A stretch of DNA of 64,000 nt, from assembly GCF_014764715.1 (NCBI RefSeq), contig NZ_JACXXE010000001.1, positions 62,001 through 126,000 of the forward strand. The letters run 5' to 3'. The position numbers and the translations under genes are program-made. The stretch's first letter is position 1. Each line of letters begins with the position of its first letter. Source of the stretch: Bacillus crepusculi. GTDB taxonomy: Bacteria; Bacillota; Bacilli; Bacillales; Bacillaceae. Under the pieces are notes generated by a model. That model saw only the letters and a program-made list of their open reading frames with translations. It searched no databases and was not told the origin of the DNA. This document shows, one piece after another, positions 1 through 9,493 of the stretch.

Positions 1-39
1 GTAGACAGCGGTGTGCTGGGCGGAGATAAATTAAGCTGA
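1..39 (+). CDS. recG: Probable C-terminal end of RecG helicase (partial)
   Basis: Frame 1 from the window edge reads VDSGVLGGDKLS and stops with TGA at 37-39. In Bacillus genomes recG lies directly upstream of fapR, and a GVL.G.KL ending is what I recall for Firmicute RecG tails. Only 12 residues are visible and no helicase motif is inside the window, so this call rests on synteny and a short tail resemblance. If right, the product is the ATP-dependent DNA helicase that remodels stalled forks and branched recombination intermediates. Confidence 0.5.
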   Translation, partial: VDSGVLGGDKLS

Positions 40-80
40 TCGAGAGCTGGAGGAATTTTCTTGTCTTTTTGAAACAAGGA

Positions 81-109
81 TTGATTTATGATCTATGAGA
101 TTATATACT
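81..109 (+). promoter_or_regulatory. Sigma-A promoter of the fapR-plsX-fabD-fabG operon
   Basis: A TTGATT -35 (81-86) and a TATACT -10 (104-109) are separated by 17 bases. The predicted start near 115-116 falls at the left edge of the FapR operator, so a bound repressor would block initiation. Confidence 0.75.
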
Positions 110-113
110 ACTA

Positions 114-130
114 TTAGTACCTAGTCATAA
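114..130 (+). promoter_or_regulatory. FapR operator (autoregulatory site)
   Basis: The 17-base sequence TTAGTACCTAGTCATAA closely matches the known FapR site of Bacillus (TTAGTACC followed by an imperfect inverted half). The half-sites TTAGTAC and TTATGAC are imperfect inverted repeats. It overlaps the predicted transcription start of fapR, as expected for autorepression relieved by malonyl-CoA. Confidence 0.85.
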
Positions 131-151
131 ATGTACGGATGGTGTCTGCAT

Positions 152-718
152 ATGAAACTAAATAAAAAAGAACGTCAAAGACTTCTCCAGCAAACGATCA
201 GCTCGACTCCGTTCATTACTGATGAAGAATTGGCAAGTAAATTCAGTGTAAGTATTCAAACGGTACGACTTGATCGTTTGGAGCTGTCAATCCCTGAATT
301 ACGCGAAAGAATTAAGCATGTGGCCGAAAAGACATTAGAGGATGAAGTGAAGTCACTTCCGCTGGATGAAGTGATTGGAGAAATGATTGATGTAGAGCTT
401 GATGATCAAGCCATTTCCATTTTTGAAGTGAGAAAAGAGCATGTATTTAGCCGTAACCAAATTGCCAGGGGACATCATCTTTTCGCCCAGGCAAATTCGC
501 TAGCAGTTGCCGTCATCGACGACGAACTGGCTTTGACAGCAAAGGCGAATATCAGGTTTACAAGGCAGGTCAAACAAGGCGAAAGAGTTGTTTCAAAAGC
601 CAAAGTAGCCTCGCATGATAAAGAAAAAGGCAGAACTGTAGTTGAAGTAAACAGCTATGTGGGGGAGGAAGTTGTCTTTTCAGGCGACTTCGTCATGTAT
701 CGTTCAAAACAAAAGTAA
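152..718 (+). CDS. fapR: FapR, malonyl-CoA-responsive repressor of fatty acid and phospholipid synthesis
   Basis: This global repressor of lipid synthesis (fap regulon) binds operators near promoters and leaves DNA when malonyl-CoA or malonyl-ACP binds. The N-terminal part (about residues 1-60) is a helix-turn-helix with recognition segment [14 protein letters not shown]. The C-terminal part (about 75-188) is a hot-dog/thioesterase-like effector domain that keeps the [19 protein letters not shown] core. I start at ATG 152, giving 188 residues as in B. subtilis; an in-frame ATG at 131 would begin directly after the operator and add seven residues unlike the family. The Shine-Dalgarno (GGATGGTG, 138-145) is modest. 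It is first in an operon with plsX, fabD and fabG, all FapR targets. Confidence 0.96.
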   Translation: MKLNKKERQRLLQQTISSTPFITDEELASKFSVSIQTVRLDRLELSIPELRERIKHVAEKTLEDEVKSLPLDEVIGEMIDVELDDQAISIFEVRKEHVFSRNQIARGHHLFAQANSLAVAVIDDELALTAKANIRFTRQVKQGERVVSKAKVASHDKEKGRTVVEVNSYVGEEVVFSGDFVMYRSKQK

Positions 719-733
719 AAGGTGGCACATAAC

Positions 734-1732
734 ATGAGAATTGCAGTCGATGCAATGGGGGGAGATCATGCCCCTAAAGCCATTATAGACGGTGTGCAAA
801 AAAGCTTAGCAGCATTTTCAGATATCGAAATAACACTTGTCGGCGATGAAAGCAAAATCAAACCATACATAACAAATAACGAGCGCATCACGATTTTAGA
901 TGCAAAAGAAGTCATTGAACCGACAGATGAACCAGTGCGTGCAGTCAGACGTAAAAAGGATTCATCCATGGTGAAAATGGCGCAAGAAGTATCCGAAGGC
1001 CGAGCAGATGCCTGCATCTCAGCGGGGAATACAGGAGCCCTCATGACAGCAGGACTGTTCATCGTAGGTAGAATCGACGGTATTGACAGACCAGCACTTG
1101 CTCCAACTTTGCCAACACTGGATGGTAGCGGATTTTTATTACTAGACGTTGGTGCAAACGTTGATGCCAAGCCAGAACATCTTGTGCAATATGCCATGAT
1201 GGGATCAATCTACGCAGAGCATGTTTTTCCAAAGAGCAATCCGCGCGTTGGACTGTTAAATGTAGGAACAGAAGATAAAAAAGGCAACGATTTAACGAAA
1301 AAAACCTTTGAATTATTAAAAGCATCAGACTTAAATTTTGTAGGAAATGTAGAGTCTCGTGATTTATTAGAGGGAGTTGCTGATGTCGTTGTCACAGATG
1401 GTTTTACAGGAAATATTGCACTTAAAACGATTGAAGGAACAGCCCTTTCCGTTTTTAAAATGCTGAAAGAAACATTAACATCCAGCTTTACAGCAAAAAT
1501 TGCAGCCGGCATGATGAAGCCGAAATTGATGCAAATGAAATCTAAAATGGATTACTCCGAATATGGCGGTGCCGCTTTATTTGGTTTAAAGGCTCCTGTT
1601 ATTAAAGCACACGGCTCCTCTGATGAAAATGCCATTTTCCACGCAATTCGTCAGGCGCGTGATATCGTTAAAAAAGACGTTTCAGCCATCATTCATCAAG
1701 AAGTTCAAAAAGAAAACACGAATGAGTCTTAA
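734..1732 (+). CDS. plsX: PlsX, acyl-ACP:phosphate acyltransferase
   Basis: PlsX makes acyl-phosphate from acyl-ACP and inorganic phosphate, feeding PlsY for the first acylation of glycerol-3-phosphate; it is a peripheral membrane enzyme of phosphatidic acid synthesis. The 332-residue protein begins [15 protein letters not shown], the signature start of the family, and keeps [45 protein letters not shown] and [10 protein letters not shown] choose ATG 734 because AAGGTGG lies about nine bases upstream and the family starts at this Met; a longer frame opens at 722 with an unlikely MAHN prefix. It follows fapR by 15 bases, so co-transcription and FapR control are expected. Confidence 0.97.
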   Translation: MRIAVDAMGGDHAPKAIIDGVQKSLAAFSDIEITLVGDESKIKPYITNNERITILDAKEVIEPTDEPVRAVRRKKDSSMVKMAQEVSEGRADACISAGNTGALMTAGLFIVGRIDGIDRPALAPTLPTLDGSGFLLLDVGANVDAKPEHLVQYAMMGSIYAEHVFPKSNPRVGLLNVGTEDKKGNDLTKKTFELLKASDLNFVGNVESRDLLEGVADVVVTDGFTGNIALKTIEGTALSVFKMLKETLTSSFTAKIAAGMMKPKLMQMKSKMDYSEYGGAALFGLKAPVIKAHGSSDENAIFHAIRQARDIVKKDVSAIIHQEVQKENTNES

Positions 1733-1747
1733 TGGAGGTAGAGCAGC

Positions 1748-2692
1748 ATGAGTAAAATTGCATTTTTATTCCCTGGCCAAGGCTCTCAAAAAATTGGCAT
1801 GGGAAAAGATTTATTTGAGCAAGAAGCAGTATGTAAAGCGGTGTTTGAAGAAGCAGACGAGACCCTCGGTTTTAACTTATCCTCTATGATTTTTGAAGGG
1901 GATGCAGGAGAACTGACACTGACTTATAATGCGCAGCCAGCTCTTTTAACAACAAGTATCGCCATCTTAAAGAGATTTGAAGAAAGTGGAATCAAGGCAG
2001 ATTATGCAGCAGGACACAGTCTTGGTGAATATACGGCCCTTGTTGCAGCAGGCGCTCTTTCGTTTAAAGACGCTGTATACGCCGTCAGAAAACGCGGCGA
2101 ACTAATGAATGAAGCTGTTCCAGCAGGAGAAGGCGCTATGGCAGCGATTCTCGGCTTAGACCAAGCGGCGCTTGTAGAAGTGACAAAAGAAGTGACAGAA
2201 AGCGGTCATCTTGTCGAACTTGCTAACTTAAACTGCCCTGGACAAATCGTCATCTCTGGTACAGCAAAAGGTGTAGAGCTTGCATCAGAGAAAGCGAAAG
2301 AAAAAGGCGCAAAACGTGCAATTGCACTTGAAGTGAGCGGTCCTTTCCATTCAGCTTTAATGAAACCAGCAGCTGAAAAATTCACAGATGTTTTGTCAAA
2401 ACTAGACATTGCGGATGCCAAAACACCTGTCATTTCAAATGTAACAGCAGATATCGTGACATCTCGTGATGAGATTGAGACAAAGCTCATTGAACAATTG
2501 TATTCTCCTGTTCGTTTTGAAGAAAGTGTGGAACGTCTCATTGATTTAGGTGTGACAACGTTTATTGAAATTGGTCCTGGTAAAGTGCTTTCAGGTCTTG
2601 TGAAAAAGGTCAATCGCCGCCTGACGACGATTTCCGTTTCAGATCAAGAAACCATTGAAGCAGCAATTCAAACATTGAAGGGGGATTCTTGA
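1748..2692 (+). CDS. fabD: FabD, malonyl-CoA:ACP transacylase
   Basis: FabD transfers malonyl from CoA to ACP, supplying the extender unit for type II fatty acid synthesis. The 314 residues carry [12 protein letters not shown] at the N-terminus, the nucleophile elbow GHSLG with Ser91, and the catalytic His201 in GPFHSAL. Length fits the family. An AATGGAGGT Shine-Dalgarno precedes ATG 1748. Its TGA stop shares one base with the fabG start, implying translational coupling. Confidence 0.97.
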   Translation: MSKIAFLFPGQGSQKIGMGKDLFEQEAVCKAVFEEADETLGFNLSSMIFEGDAGELTLTYNAQPALLTTSIAILKRFEESGIKADYAAGHSLGEYTALVAAGALSFKDAVYAVRKRGELMNEAVPAGEGAMAAILGLDQAALVEVTKEVTESGHLVELANLNCPGQIVISGTAKGVELASEKAKEKGAKRAIALEVSGPFHSALMKPAAEKFTDVLSKLDIADAKTPVISNVTADIVTSRDEIETKLIEQLYSPVRFEESVERLIDLGVTTFIEIGPGKVLSGLVKKVNRRLTTISVSDQETIEAAIQTLKGDS

Positions 2693-3435
2693 TGCTTACA
2701 AATAAAACAGCCGTTGTAACAGGGGCATCACGCGGGATTGGCCGTTCGATCGCGATCGATTTAGCGAAGAATGGGGCAAATGTAGTCGTGAATTATTCAG
2801 GAAACGAAGCAAAAGCAAATGAAGTTGTAGATGAAATCAAAGCGCTTGGCCAGCAGGCCTTTGCTGTCAAAGCGGATGTTTCAAATGCGGAAGACGTACA
2901 AGCCTTAATGAAACAAGCCATTGATACATTTGGTTCAATCGACATTCTTGTGAATAACGCTGGGATTACAAAGGACAACCTGCTCATGAGAATGAAAGAA
3001 AATGAATGGGATGATGTCATTAACATAAACTTAAAAGGGGTCTTTAACTGTACAAAAGCCGTGACACGCCAAATGATGAAGCAGCGAAGCGGAAGAATCA
3101 TCAACGTGGCATCAGTGGTTGGCGTATGCGGAAACCCTGGACAAGCGAACTACGTGGCAGCTAAAGCTGGCGTCATCGGCTTGACGAAAACAACAGCAAA
3201 AGAGCTGGCAAGCCGCCATATTACAGTCAATGCAGTAGCACCAGGCTTTATTTCTACCGATATGACGGACAAGCTTGATGACAATGTGCAGACAGAAATG
3301 CTAAAGCAAATCCCGCTTGCTCGCTTTGGTGCGCCTGAAGATATTAGCAACGTTGTGGTCTTTTTAGCTTCTGAAGGAGCAGGGTATATTACTGGCCAAA
3401 CCATCCAAGTGGATGGCGGAATGGTCATGGCCTAA
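2692..3435 (+). CDS. fabG: FabG, 3-oxoacyl-ACP reductase
   Basis: This is the NADPH-dependent short-chain dehydrogenase that reduces beta-ketoacyl-ACP in chain elongation. Visible motifs are the cofactor loop TGASRGIG (10-17), NNAG (88-91), and the catalytic set Asn113, Ser141, Tyr154 and Lys158 (YVAAK). The C-terminus [12 protein letters not shown] is typical. I start at ATG 2692, which overlaps the fabD TGA by one base and follows an AAGGGGGG Shine-Dalgarno; an upstream in-frame TTG at 2689 is not needed. 247 residues match the usual length. Confidence 0.97.
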   Translation: MLTNKTAVVTGASRGIGRSIAIDLAKNGANVVVNYSGNEAKANEVVDEIKALGQQAFAVKADVSNAEDVQALMKQAIDTFGSIDILVNNAGITKDNLLMRMKENEWDDVININLKGVFNCTKAVTRQMMKQRSGRIINVASVVGVCGNPGQANYVAAKAGVIGLTKTTAKELASRHITVNAVAPGFISTDMTDKLDDNVQTEMLKQIPLARFGAPEDISNVVVFLASEGAGYITGQTIQVDGGMVMA

Positions 3436-3464
3436 GAAATATCAAAATTTCGTTAGGTTTTCTC

Positions 3465-3493
3465 TAGTTTTTTAAAAACGAATCAACTATAAT
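3465..3493 (+). promoter_or_regulatory. Possible sigma-A promoter for acpP
   Basis: A perfect TATAAT (3488-3493) lies 17 bases after a poor -35 (TAGTTT, 3465-3470). An extra promoter here could help explain the high ACP supply relative to the upstream genes. The weak -35 keeps confidence low. Confidence 0.35.
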
Positions 3494-3516
3494 ACTTTGA
3501 GGGGAGGTGAAAGGCA

Positions 3517-3750
3517 ATGGCAGACGTATTAGAGCGTGTAACAAAAATTATTGTAGACCGCCTTGGCGTTGATGAGGCTGACGTGAAAATGGAAGCTTCA
3601 TTTAAAGAAGATTTAGGCGCTGATTCCCTTGATGTAGTTGAGCTAGTTATGGAACTTGAAGATGAGTTCGATATGGAAATTTCTGACGAAGATGCTGAAA
3701 AAATTGCAACAGTCGGTGACGCTGTGAACTACATAAATAACCAGCAATAA
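3517..3750 (+). CDS. acpP: Acyl carrier protein
   Basis: The 77-residue acidic four-helix carrier holds growing acyl chains on 4'-phosphopantetheine. The attachment motif GADSLD is present with Ser37. A strong Shine-Dalgarno (GGGGAGGTGA) sits about eight bases before ATG 3517, fitting the abundance of this protein. The gene is 81 bases after fabG and is followed by a perfect 11-bp hairpin. The B. subtilis name is acpA. Confidence 0.97.
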   Translation: MADVLERVTKIIVDRLGVDEADVKMEASFKEDLGADSLDVVELVMELEDEFDMEISDEDAEKIATVGDAVNYINNQQ

Positions 3751-3757
3751 GCGTAAC

Positions 3758-3788
3758 AAAGTCCCGTCTATTTTCATGACGGGACTTT
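3758..3788 (+). terminator. Perfect hairpin after acpP, terminator-like but without a T-run
   Basis: AAAGTCCCGTC (3758-3768) pairs perfectly with GACGGGACTTT (3778-3788) around a 9-base loop. The following bases (GAAAATTTATG) contain no long T tract, so it could be a weak terminator or an mRNA-stabilising 3' end. Confidence 0.6.
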
Positions 3789-3864
3789 GAAAATTTATGT
3801 TAGTTTCAACACATTCAGCTGATCAATTGTCAGCCTTTTTCAGATGCAAAGGAGCAATGTTTCC

Positions 3865-3894
3865 TTGCATGTAGAAAGAGAGACTCCATATAAT
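3865..3894 (+). promoter_or_regulatory. Possible promoter upstream of rnc
   Basis: TATAAT at 3889-3894 has a partial -35 TTGCAT (3865-3870) 18 bases upstream. It lies in the 184-base gap between acpP and rnc, where a new transcript would be expected after the acpP hairpin. Confidence 0.4.
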
Positions 3895-3934
3895 CAGTAT
3901 CCTTAAAGGCGATTAAGCCTACCTGGAGGTTGCT

Positions 3935-4678
3935 ATGCCAAAACACTATAAAGACAAACAGAAACAGAGCAAAAAACTAGAGCAATTTAGAGAATTCCAG
4001 CAGCGTATTTCAGTACAGTTTAAAAATGAAAAACTGCTATATCAAGCCTTTACACATTCCTCTTATGTGAATGAGCACCGGAAAAAACCTTACGAGGATA
4101 ATGAAAGACTTGAATTTTTAGGAGATGCTGTCTTAGAATTGACCATCTCTCAATTCTTATTTGCGAAATATCCAGCCATGAGCGAGGGAGATTTAACAAA
4201 ACTCAGAGCGGCGATCGTGTGTGAACCGTCACTTGTGTCACTGGCACATGAGCTGTCCTTTGGAGAACTCGTTCTTTTAGGAAAAGGCGAAGAAATGACT
4301 GGCGGCAGAAAGCGCCCTGCTCTTTTAGCAGATGTATTTGAGGCCTTTATCGGAGCGCTTTATTTAGATCAAGGACTTGAACCTGTTGAACGATTTTTAG
4401 AAGGATATGTGTATCCGAAAATTAACGACGGAGCTTTCTCACATGTCATGGATTTTAAAAGCCAGCTTCAAGAATTTGTTCAGCGTGATGGAAAAGGTGT
4501 GCTTGAATACCGAATTCTTCATGAAAAAGGGCCTGCACATAACCGGGAATTTGAAGCGAATGTATCACTTCGAGGAGAAGTGCTCGGGATTGGAAATGGC
4601 CGCAGTAAAAAAGAAGCAGAACAGCACGCTGCACAGGAAGCACTTGCTAAATTGCAGAAGCATCATATGAACCAATAA
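3935..4678 (+). CDS. rnc: Ribonuclease III
   Basis: This double-strand-specific endoribonuclease processes rRNA precursors and scRNA. The 247-residue protein has the catalytic signature ERLEFLGDA (about 57-65) with its acidic residues, a second acidic site in [15 protein letters not shown], and a C-terminal double-stranded RNA-binding domain (about 170-243) ending in the [16 protein letters not shown] helix. ATG 3935 follows TGGAGGTTG. It opens an rnc-smc-ftsY cluster conserved in Bacillus; the B. subtilis name is rncS. Confidence 0.97.
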   Translation: MPKHYKDKQKQSKKLEQFREFQQRISVQFKNEKLLYQAFTHSSYVNEHRKKPYEDNERLEFLGDAVLELTISQFLFAKYPAMSEGDLTKLRAAIVCEPSLVSLAHELSFGELVLLGKGEEMTGGRKRPALLADVFEAFIGALYLDQGLEPVERFLEGYVYPKINDGAFSHVMDFKSQLQEFVQRDGKGVLEYRILHEKGPAHNREFEANVSLRGEVLGIGNGRSKKEAEQHAAQEALAKLQKHHMNQ

Positions 4679-4710
4679 AATCCCCCTCGTCATTTCAGGG
4701 GGATTTCACT
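4678..4710 (+). terminator. Hairpin between rnc and smc
   Basis: AAATCCCCCT (4678-4687) pairs with AGGGGGATTT (4697-4706) around a 9-base loop. The tail (CACTCTGTTTTCC) has few consecutive T, so it may only partly terminate before smc. Confidence 0.6.
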
Positions 4711-4784
4711 CTGTTTTCCATCATCTTTTTTCACTTCATATGGTAAGATGATAGTACTTTAAATACATAAGGAGGATCACTCTC

Positions 4785-7700
4785 ATGTTCCTCAAACGTT
4801 TAGACGTGATAGGATTCAAATCTTTTGCGCAGCGAGTGACCGTGGACTTTGTCAAAGGGGTCACAGCTGTTGTTGGACCTAACGGAAGCGGCAAAAGTAA
4901 TATTACCGATGCCATCCGCTGGGTACTTGGAGAACAATCAGCGAAAAGCCTCCGCGGAGGAAAAATGGAAGACATCATTTTTGCAGGAAGTGACTCAAGA
5001 AAAAGAGTCAACCTGGCAGAGGTGACTTTAACGTTAGATAACGAAGATCATTTTTTACCGATCGATTTTCACGAAGTCAGTGTGACAAGAAGGGTGTATC
5101 GTTCAGGAGAAAGTGAATTTCTCATAAACAATCAATCTGTTCGCTTAAAGGATATTATTGATCTCTTCATGGATTCAGGTCTTGGGAAGGAAGCTTTTTC
5201 GATCATCAGTCAAGGAAAGGTAGAGGAGATTCTATCAAGTAAGGCGGAAGAGAGAAGAAGTATTTTTGAAGAAGCGGCTGGTGTTTTGAAATATAAAACA
5301 AGAAAGAAAAAAGCCGAGAATAAACTGTTTGAAACGCAGGACAACTTAAACCGAGTAGAAGATATACTGCATGAACTAGAAGATCAAGTAGAACCATTAA
5401 GAATGCAAGCCTCCATTGCAAAGGACTATTTGCAAAAAAAAGAAGAGCTTGAAAATGTAGAAATCGCTCTAACCGTTCATGATATCGAAGCACTTCACGA
5501 AAAATGGACAACACTTGGTGAAGCTGTCGAGCGCTTCAAACAAGATGAAATGAAGCAGTCCACAGACATTCAAGCAAAAGAAGCCAAAATTGAAGAGTCG
5601 AGAGACCAAATTCAGGCACTGGACGAATCCATTCATGATCTGCAAGAAGTTCTTCTTTTCACAAGTGAGGAATTAGAAAAGCTTGAAGGAAAAAAAGAGG
5701 TTCTAAAAGAACGGAAAAAAAATGCGGCCGCCAACCAAGGGCAGCTAGAAGAAACCCTCGTTCGCTTAACTGAAAAGCAGGCGCTGTTAACCGAAAAGAT
5801 TCAGCAGCAGAAAATCACGCGGGACAGCCTGCAAAAAGAAGTGCAGCAGCTAAAAGATCAAGTGAAAACAACGCAGCATGAGCTGTCCCTTCACAGTGAA
5901 GACGTAGAAGGACAAATTGAACAGCTAAAAAGCGATTATTTTGATCTGCTGAATGAACAGGCCTCCATCCGTAACGAACGAAAATTACTAGAAGAGCAGC
6001 AGCGCCAAGCGGCCATGCAGCTAGAACGTCTCACACAAAATAACCAGAAACATATCGAAGAACGTGTGTCTGTCAAAGAGCAAAAAACAGAAGCAGAGCA
6101 GCAGCTTGCAGAACTAGAAGAAGACATTTTGGCTCAGGTGAAACGCTTTAGAGAGGCGGAGCAAAAGCTTGAGCAAATGAAACGTCAATACGAAAAAAAA
6201 GAAACGGCTCTTTATCAAGCTTATCAATATGTTCAGCAAGCGAAATCAAAAAAAGAGATGCTTGAATCCATGCAGGAAGACTTCTCAGGCTTTTTTCAAG
6301 GAGTAAAAGAAGTCTTAAAAGCAAAGGACCGGTTAGGCGGTATTCACGGTGCCATTGCAGAGCTGATCCAAACCGATCAGCAGCATGAGACAGCGATTGA
6401 AATTGCGCTAGGCGCAGCAACGCAGCACGTGGTCACGGAAAATGAAGCAGCGGCAAGACAGGCTATCGGATACTTAAAGCAGCATTCCTTTGGACGTGCG
6501 ACCTTCCTGCCAATGAACGTGATCAAAGAAAGAACCATTCAGTTCAGAGACGTTCAAACAGCTGAGCAGCATGCAGCATTTATCGGTGTAGCGAGTACCC
6601 TTGTTTCTTTTGACGAAAAGTACCAAAAGGTCATTCAGAACTTACTTGGAACCGTCCTGATTGTCAGAGACTTAAAAGGCGCCAATGAACTGGCGAAAAT
6701 GCTCGGACATCGCTATCGCATCGTGACCCTTGATGGAGATGTGGTCAACCCAGGCGGTTCAATGACCGGGGGCGGCGTGAAGAAAAAGAACAGCTCCCTT
6801 CTTTCAAGGAATCGAGAGATCGACACATTGACGAAGCAGCTCGTTGAAATGGAAGAAAAAACAACGATTCTTGAAAAAGAAACAAAAGAAACGAAGCAAT
6901 CGATAGCAGTAAGTGAAACCCAATTAAATGAGCTGCGTCAGCGGGGCGAGATGCTTCGAGAAAAGCAGCAAGAGCTCAAAGGGAAACTATACGAACTGCA
7001 AGTAGCAGAAAAAAATATTAATGCTCATCTAGAGATCTATGATCAAGAAAAGGAAGAATTGCAGCAGCGTTCTACCGAACTTGCGCGTAAGGACAAAGAG
7101 CAGGTCACCCTTGAAGCCTCTATAGGTGAGAAACTCACGTCTCTTGATGAAGAGATCAACACATTAACAAAACGGAAGCAGACCCAAAGCTCAACGAAAG
7201 AAACCATTTCTGCGGCATTAACAGAGCTGAAAATCTCGCTTGCCAAAAAAGAACAGTCCTTAGCGAATGAACAAGAGAAGCTTTCGATCTTGATGACTGA
7301 ATTGGAAGAGGCGGAACAGACGCTGTTTGAAACAAAAGAAGATTTATCACTCTTAACAAGTGAAATGTCATCAAGCTCAAGCGGAGCAGAACAGCTGGAA
7401 GAAGCTGCAAAAGAGAAGCTTGAAAATAAAAACAAAACGACAGCTCTCATTTCAGAGCGCCGTAAACAGCGCCTGTCACTTTCTGAAGCACTAGAATTTG
7501 CTGAACGTGAACTCAAAGAGCAAAAACGTCTTTACAAACAGCTCACCACAAGCTTAAAAGATGAAGAGATCAAGCTTGGCCGCATGGAGGTTGAGCTCGA
7601 TAATCTGATCGCCTATTTGAACGAAGAATATGCCCTTTCATTTGAAGGAGCAAAAGAAATGTACCAACTGACGTTAACGCCGGATGAAGCAAGAAAACGA

Positions 7701-8345
7701 GTGAAACTGATCAAACTAGCCATTGAGGAGCTTGGAACAGTGAACTTAGGCAGTATTGATGAATATGAACGCGTGAATGAACGTTATCTCTTCTTAACAG
7801 AACAGCGAAATGATCTGACAGAAGCGAAAAATACATTATTCCAAGTCATCGAGGAAATGGATCAAGAAATGACGAAGCGCTTTTCTGAGACATTCTCACA
7901 AATTCGCGGGCATTTTGAATCTGTTTTCCAAGCATTATTTGGCGGCGGTAGAGCAGATCTTAAGCTGACAGATCCAAATGATTTACTTAACTCAGGCGTT
8001 GATATTGTTGCGCAGCCGCCAGGCAAAAAACTGCAAAACTTAAGCCTGCTTTCAGGCGGAGAGAGAGCATTAACAGCGATCGCTTTACTATTCTCCATCT
8101 TAAAAGTCAGACCAGTTCCATTTTGCGTATTAGATGAAGTAGAAGCAGCGCTTGATGAGGCCAATGTGTTCCGTTTTGCGCAATATTTAAAGAAATACAG
8201 CCAAGAAACGCAGTTCATTGTCATTACGCACCGCAAGGGAACAATGGAAGAGGCAGATGTGCTGTACGGCGTCACCATGCAGGAGTCAGGCGTTTCCAAG
8301 CTTGTATCCGTCAAACTAGAAGAAACGAAAGAGCTTGTCCAGTAA
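4785..8345 (+). CDS. smc: SMC chromosome condensation and segregation ATPase
   Basis: Smc dimers with ScpA/ScpB form the bacterial condensin that organises origins and aids segregation. The 1186 residues show the canonical order: Walker A GPNGSGKSN (31-39), a first coiled coil to about 500, a globular hinge (about 500-670, with GGSMTGGG at its end), a second coiled coil, then the ABC signature LSGGERALTAIALLF (about 1087) and Walker B FCVLDEVEAALDE (about 1112). The length equals that of B. subtilis Smc. An AAGGAGGAT Shine-Dalgarno precedes ATG 4785. ftsY follows after 21 bases, so the two are probably co-transcribed. Confidence 0.98.
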   Translation: MFLKRLDVIGFKSFAQRVTVDFVKGVTAVVGPNGSGKSNITDAIRWVLGEQSAKSLRGGKMEDIIFAGSDSRKRVNLAEVTLTLDNEDHFLPIDFHEVSVTRRVYRSGESEFLINNQSVRLKDIIDLFMDSGLGKEAFSIISQGKVEEILSSKAEERRSIFEEAAGVLKYKTRKKKAENKLFETQDNLNRVEDILHELEDQVEPLRMQASIAKDYLQKKEELENVEIALTVHDIEALHEKWTTLGEAVERFKQDEMKQSTDIQAKEAKIEESRDQIQALDESIHDLQEVLLFTSEELEKLEGKKEVLKERKKNAAANQGQLEETLVRLTEKQALLTEKIQQQKITRDSLQKEVQQLKDQVKTTQHELSLHSEDVEGQIEQLKSDYFDLLNEQASIRNERKLLEEQQRQAAMQLERLTQNNQKHIEERVSVKEQKTEAEQQLAELEEDILAQVKRFREAEQKLEQMKRQYEKKETALYQAYQYVQQAKSKKEMLESMQEDFSGFFQGVKEVLKAKDRLGGIHGAIAELIQTDQQHETAIEIALGAATQHVVTENEAAARQAIGYLKQHSFGRATFLPMNVIKERTIQFRDVQTAEQHAAFIGVASTLVSFDEKYQKVIQNLLGTVLIVRDLKGANELAKMLGHRYRIVTLDGDVVNPGGSMTGGGVKKKNSSLLSRNREIDTLTKQLVEMEEKTTILEKETKETKQSIAVSETQLNELRQRGEMLREKQQELKGKLYELQVAEKNINAHLEIYDQEKEELQQRSTELARKDKEQVTLEASIGEKLTSLDEEINTLTKRKQTQSSTKETISAALTELKISLAKKEQSLANEQEKLSILMTELEEAEQTLFETKEDLSLLTSEMSSSSSGAEQLEEAAKEKLENKNKTTALISERRKQRLSLSEALEFAERELKEQKRLYKQLTTSLKDEEIKLGRMEVELDNLIAYLNEEYALSFEGAKEMYQLTLTPDEARKRVKLIKLAIEELGTVNLGSIDEYERVNERYLFLTEQRNDLTEAKNTLFQVIEEMDQEMTKRFSETFSQIRGHFESVFQALFGGGRADLKLTDPNDLLNSGVDIVAQPPGKKLQNLSLLSGGERALTAIALLFSILKVRPVPFCVLDEVEAALDEANVFRFAQYLKKYSQETQFIVITHRKGTMEEADVLYGVTMQESGVSKLVSVKLEETKELVQ

Positions 8346-8366
8346 TTAAAGGAGGTCTATGAACCA

Positions 8367-9353
8367 ATGAGCTTTTTTAAGAAATTAAAAGAAAAATTTA
8401 CGCAGCAAACCGATTCAGTATCAGAAAAGTTTAAAGATGGACTTGAAAAAACGAGAAACTCCTTCCAAGGAAAAGTAAATGAATTGATTTCTCGCTATCG
8501 TAAGGTCGACGAAGACTTTTTTGAAGAACTAGAAGAAGTGCTAATCGGCGCTGATGTCGGTTTCACAACGGTGATGGAACTGATTGACGAGCTGAAAAAA
8601 GAAGTGAAATTAAGAAACATTCAAGATCCGAGTGAAGTGCAGGTGGTCATCTCTGAAAAGCTTGTTGACATCTACAATAGCGGAGAGGAACAAATCTCTG
8701 CGCTGAACATTGAAGACGGGCGCTTAAATATCATTTTATTTGTGGGCGTCAACGGTGTTGGGAAAACAACAACTATTGGGAAACTTGCACATAAGCTGAA
8801 AAATGAAGGGAAATCCGTCATATTAGCAGCAGGAGATACGTTCCGTGCCGGTGCCATTGAGCAGCTTGAAGTATGGGGAGAACGTTCAGGTGTCCCTGTC
8901 GTCAAACAGACGGCGGGCTCTGATCCAGCGGCGGTGATTTATGATGCCGTTCAGTCAGCAAAAGCGAAAAATGCGGATGTCCTTATTTGCGATACAGCAG
9001 GAAGACTTCAAAACAAAGTCAACTTGATGAAAGAGCTGGAGAAGGTTAAAAGAGTCATTGAGCGCGAGGTTCCAGATGCACCGCACGAAGTACTGCTCGC
9101 CCTTGATGCAACAACGGGTCAAAACGCCATGGCGCAAGCGAAGGAATTTTCTAAAGCGACAAATGTGACAGGGATCGCTTTAACAAAGCTGGACGGTACT
9201 GCAAAAGGCGGCATTGTGCTTGCGATTCGAAATGAGCTGAATATCCCCGTGAAGCTTGTCGGTTTAGGTGAAAAGGTAGACGATCTACAAGAATTCGATG
9301 CAGAATCATATGTGTACGGTTTATTTTCAGACGTGATAGATCAAGAAGACTAA
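8367..9353 (+). CDS. ftsY: FtsY, signal recognition particle receptor GTPase
   Basis: FtsY receives SRP-ribosome-nascent chain complexes at the membrane. The 328 residues contain a short charged N-terminal region, a helical N domain, and the SRP GTPase domain: G1 GVNGVGKTT (about 127-135), DTFRAGAIEQL, DTAGR (about 209) and TKLDGTAKGG (about 272). The short acidic A region is typical of Bacillus. Start ATG 8367 follows AAAGGAGGT. Transcription seems to end at the strong hairpin directly after the gene. Confidence 0.97.
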   Translation: MSFFKKLKEKFTQQTDSVSEKFKDGLEKTRNSFQGKVNELISRYRKVDEDFFEELEEVLIGADVGFTTVMELIDELKKEVKLRNIQDPSEVQVVISEKLVDIYNSGEEQISALNIEDGRLNIILFVGVNGVGKTTTIGKLAHKLKNEGKSVILAAGDTFRAGAIEQLEVWGERSGVPVVKQTAGSDPAAVIYDAVQSAKAKNADVLICDTAGRLQNKVNLMKELEKVKRVIEREVPDAPHEVLLALDATTGQNAMAQAKEFSKATNVTGIALTKLDGTAKGGIVLAIRNELNIPVKLVGLGEKVDDLQEFDAESYVYGLFSDVIDQED

Positions 9354-9354
9354 C

Positions 9355-9388
9355 AAAAATGCCGGCTAAGTTGCTGGCATTTTTGTTT
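9355..9388 (+). terminator. Rho-independent terminator after ftsY
   Basis: A 15-bp stem starting AAAAATGCCGGC (9355-9366, loop TAAGTT) pairs with 9373-9384, with one G-T pair, and ends in a T-rich tract TTTTTGTTT. It is a good intrinsic terminator separating smc-ftsY from ylxM-ffh. Confidence 0.85.
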
Positions 9389-9420
9389 ATCCGCTGCTCA
9401 TGAAGTGACAAGATAAAAAC

Positions 9421-9449
9421 TTGACACACACGAGAGAACCGTGTAAACT
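9421..9449 (+). promoter_or_regulatory. Sigma-A promoter of ylxM-ffh
   Basis: A perfect TTGACA -35 (9421-9426) is followed after 17 bases by TAAACT (9444-9449). It sits between the ftsY terminator and ylxM, so the SRP genes form their own transcription unit. Confidence 0.7.
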
Positions 9450-9493
9450 TAGTTGATGTAAAGGGAATGAACTTAACAAAGGGGAGAGAGCCC

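Noticed and set aside
766..1512. Reverse-strand open frames opposite plsX
   Set aside because: They mirror the codon pattern of plsX, have no Shine-Dalgarno and low-complexity Ser/Thr/Phe-rich translations.
7043..7516. 157-codon reverse-strand open frame in smc
   Set aside because: Ser-rich translation produced by the Glu/Lys coiled-coil codons of Smc; no ribosome site or family resemblance.
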